A stretch of 5,597 bases of DNA from Propionibacteriaceae bacterium (lineage in GTDB: Bacteria > Actinomycetota > Actinomycetes > Propionibacteriales > Propionibacteriaceae). Under the pieces are notes generated by a model. It was not told the origin of the DNA. It saw nothing but the letters and a program-made list of their open reading frames with translations, and did not search any database. Made by a program: the position numbers and the translations under genes. The stretch is taken from NCBI GenBank assembly GCA_031254155.1, contig JAIRVA010000215.1, positions 1 to 5,597 of the forward strand. The letters are read 5' to 3'. Of the stretch, positions 5,500 through 5,597 are shown in pieces (positions within the stretch are counted from its first letter, which is position 1; the number at the start of each line of letters is the position of its first letter).

Positions 5500-5597
5500 C
5501 GCCGCCACCGTCCCCGTCACCCCGCTCCCCCGCCCGTCGGCCAGGGTGACGGTCTCACCGGGGACGAGCCGACGGACCACCGCCGCGTGGTGGGCCT
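5487..5597 (-). CDS. rsmE: rsmE N-terminal fragment (16S rRNA m3U1498 methyltransferase), broken at the junction
   Basis: RsmE methylates N3 of U1498 in 16S rRNA within the assembled small subunit. Read on the minus strand from 5595, the sequence gives AHHAAVVRRLVPGETVTLAD, then GRGSGVTGTVAAVTKTVV. This matches the PUA-like N-terminal domain of actinobacterial RsmE ('HAA.VRR..PGE...L.DG.G' pattern, recalled). Only about 36 residues are visible, corresponding roughly to residues 25-60. The start codon lies beyond the window's right edge. The frame then runs into antisense dnaJ and stops at 5422-5424, so the methyltransferase SPOUT domain is absent. rsmE is the usual gene right after dnaJ in Actinobacteria, but there it points the same way; the reversed orientation is abnormal. 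Identification rests on a short stretch, but the location supports it. Confidence 0.72.

Noticed and set aside
5483..5597. Lineage-specific DnaJ C-terminal extension
   Set aside because: The residues lack DnaJ C-terminal motifs, and the opposite strand gives a clear RsmE-like sequence, so the plus-strand reading is an artefact of the junction.

Overview
The window reads as a 5.6 kb piece of a high-GC, GC-rich-third-position actinobacterial chromosome. The evidence is a CtpE-type calcium P-type ATPase tail, an hrcA-dnaJ pair of the actinobacterial 'dnaJ2' kind under a CIRCE operator, and TAnnnT-like -10 boxes. The genus cannot be told from the sequence. The window starts inside one gene and ends inside another, so it may be a whole short contig; this is an inference.

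Layout, left to right. (1) About 2-610, +: C-terminal membrane part of a CtpE-like P-type ATPase, cut by the window start. (2) 625-1488, +: a ten-helix EamA/DMT-type transporter made of two strikingly similar halves, 14 bp after the ATPase and probably on the same transcript. (3) 1549-2634, +: a stand-alone HsdR-N/PD-(D/E)XK protein of the 'predicted type IV restriction endonuclease' kind, with no methylase, specificity or helicase partner in view. (4) 2662-3480, -: a metallo-beta-lactamase-fold hydrolase with its complete metal site, convergent with the nuclease gene. Its promoter looks like that of a leaderless mRNA. (5) 3550-3762, +: a 70-residue hypothetical protein. (6) 3764-3790: a CIRCE operator. 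(7) 3808-4815, +: hrcA, the CIRCE-binding heat-shock repressor. (8) 4817 to about 5482, +: dnaJ (J domain, G/F region, all four zinc-finger repeats), which stops being DnaJ-like abruptly. (9) About 5487-5597, -: an N-terminal piece of rsmE (16S rRNA m3U1498 methyltransferase) on the opposite strand.

The genes fall into a transport pair, an orphan nuclease, a lone hydrolase and a heat-shock module. In the heat-shock module HrcA should repress its own operon through the CIRCE, and dnaJ is coupled to hrcA with a single base between stop and start.

The most notable anomaly is the right end. rsmE normally follows hrcA-dnaJ on the same strand, but here dnaJ is broken after about 222 codons and joined directly to an inverted rsmE fragment. 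A short-range inversion with deletion, or more likely an inverted amplification/assembly chimera, would explain this. No clear new multi-gene system is visible; the orphan restriction-like nuclease is the best defence candidate.
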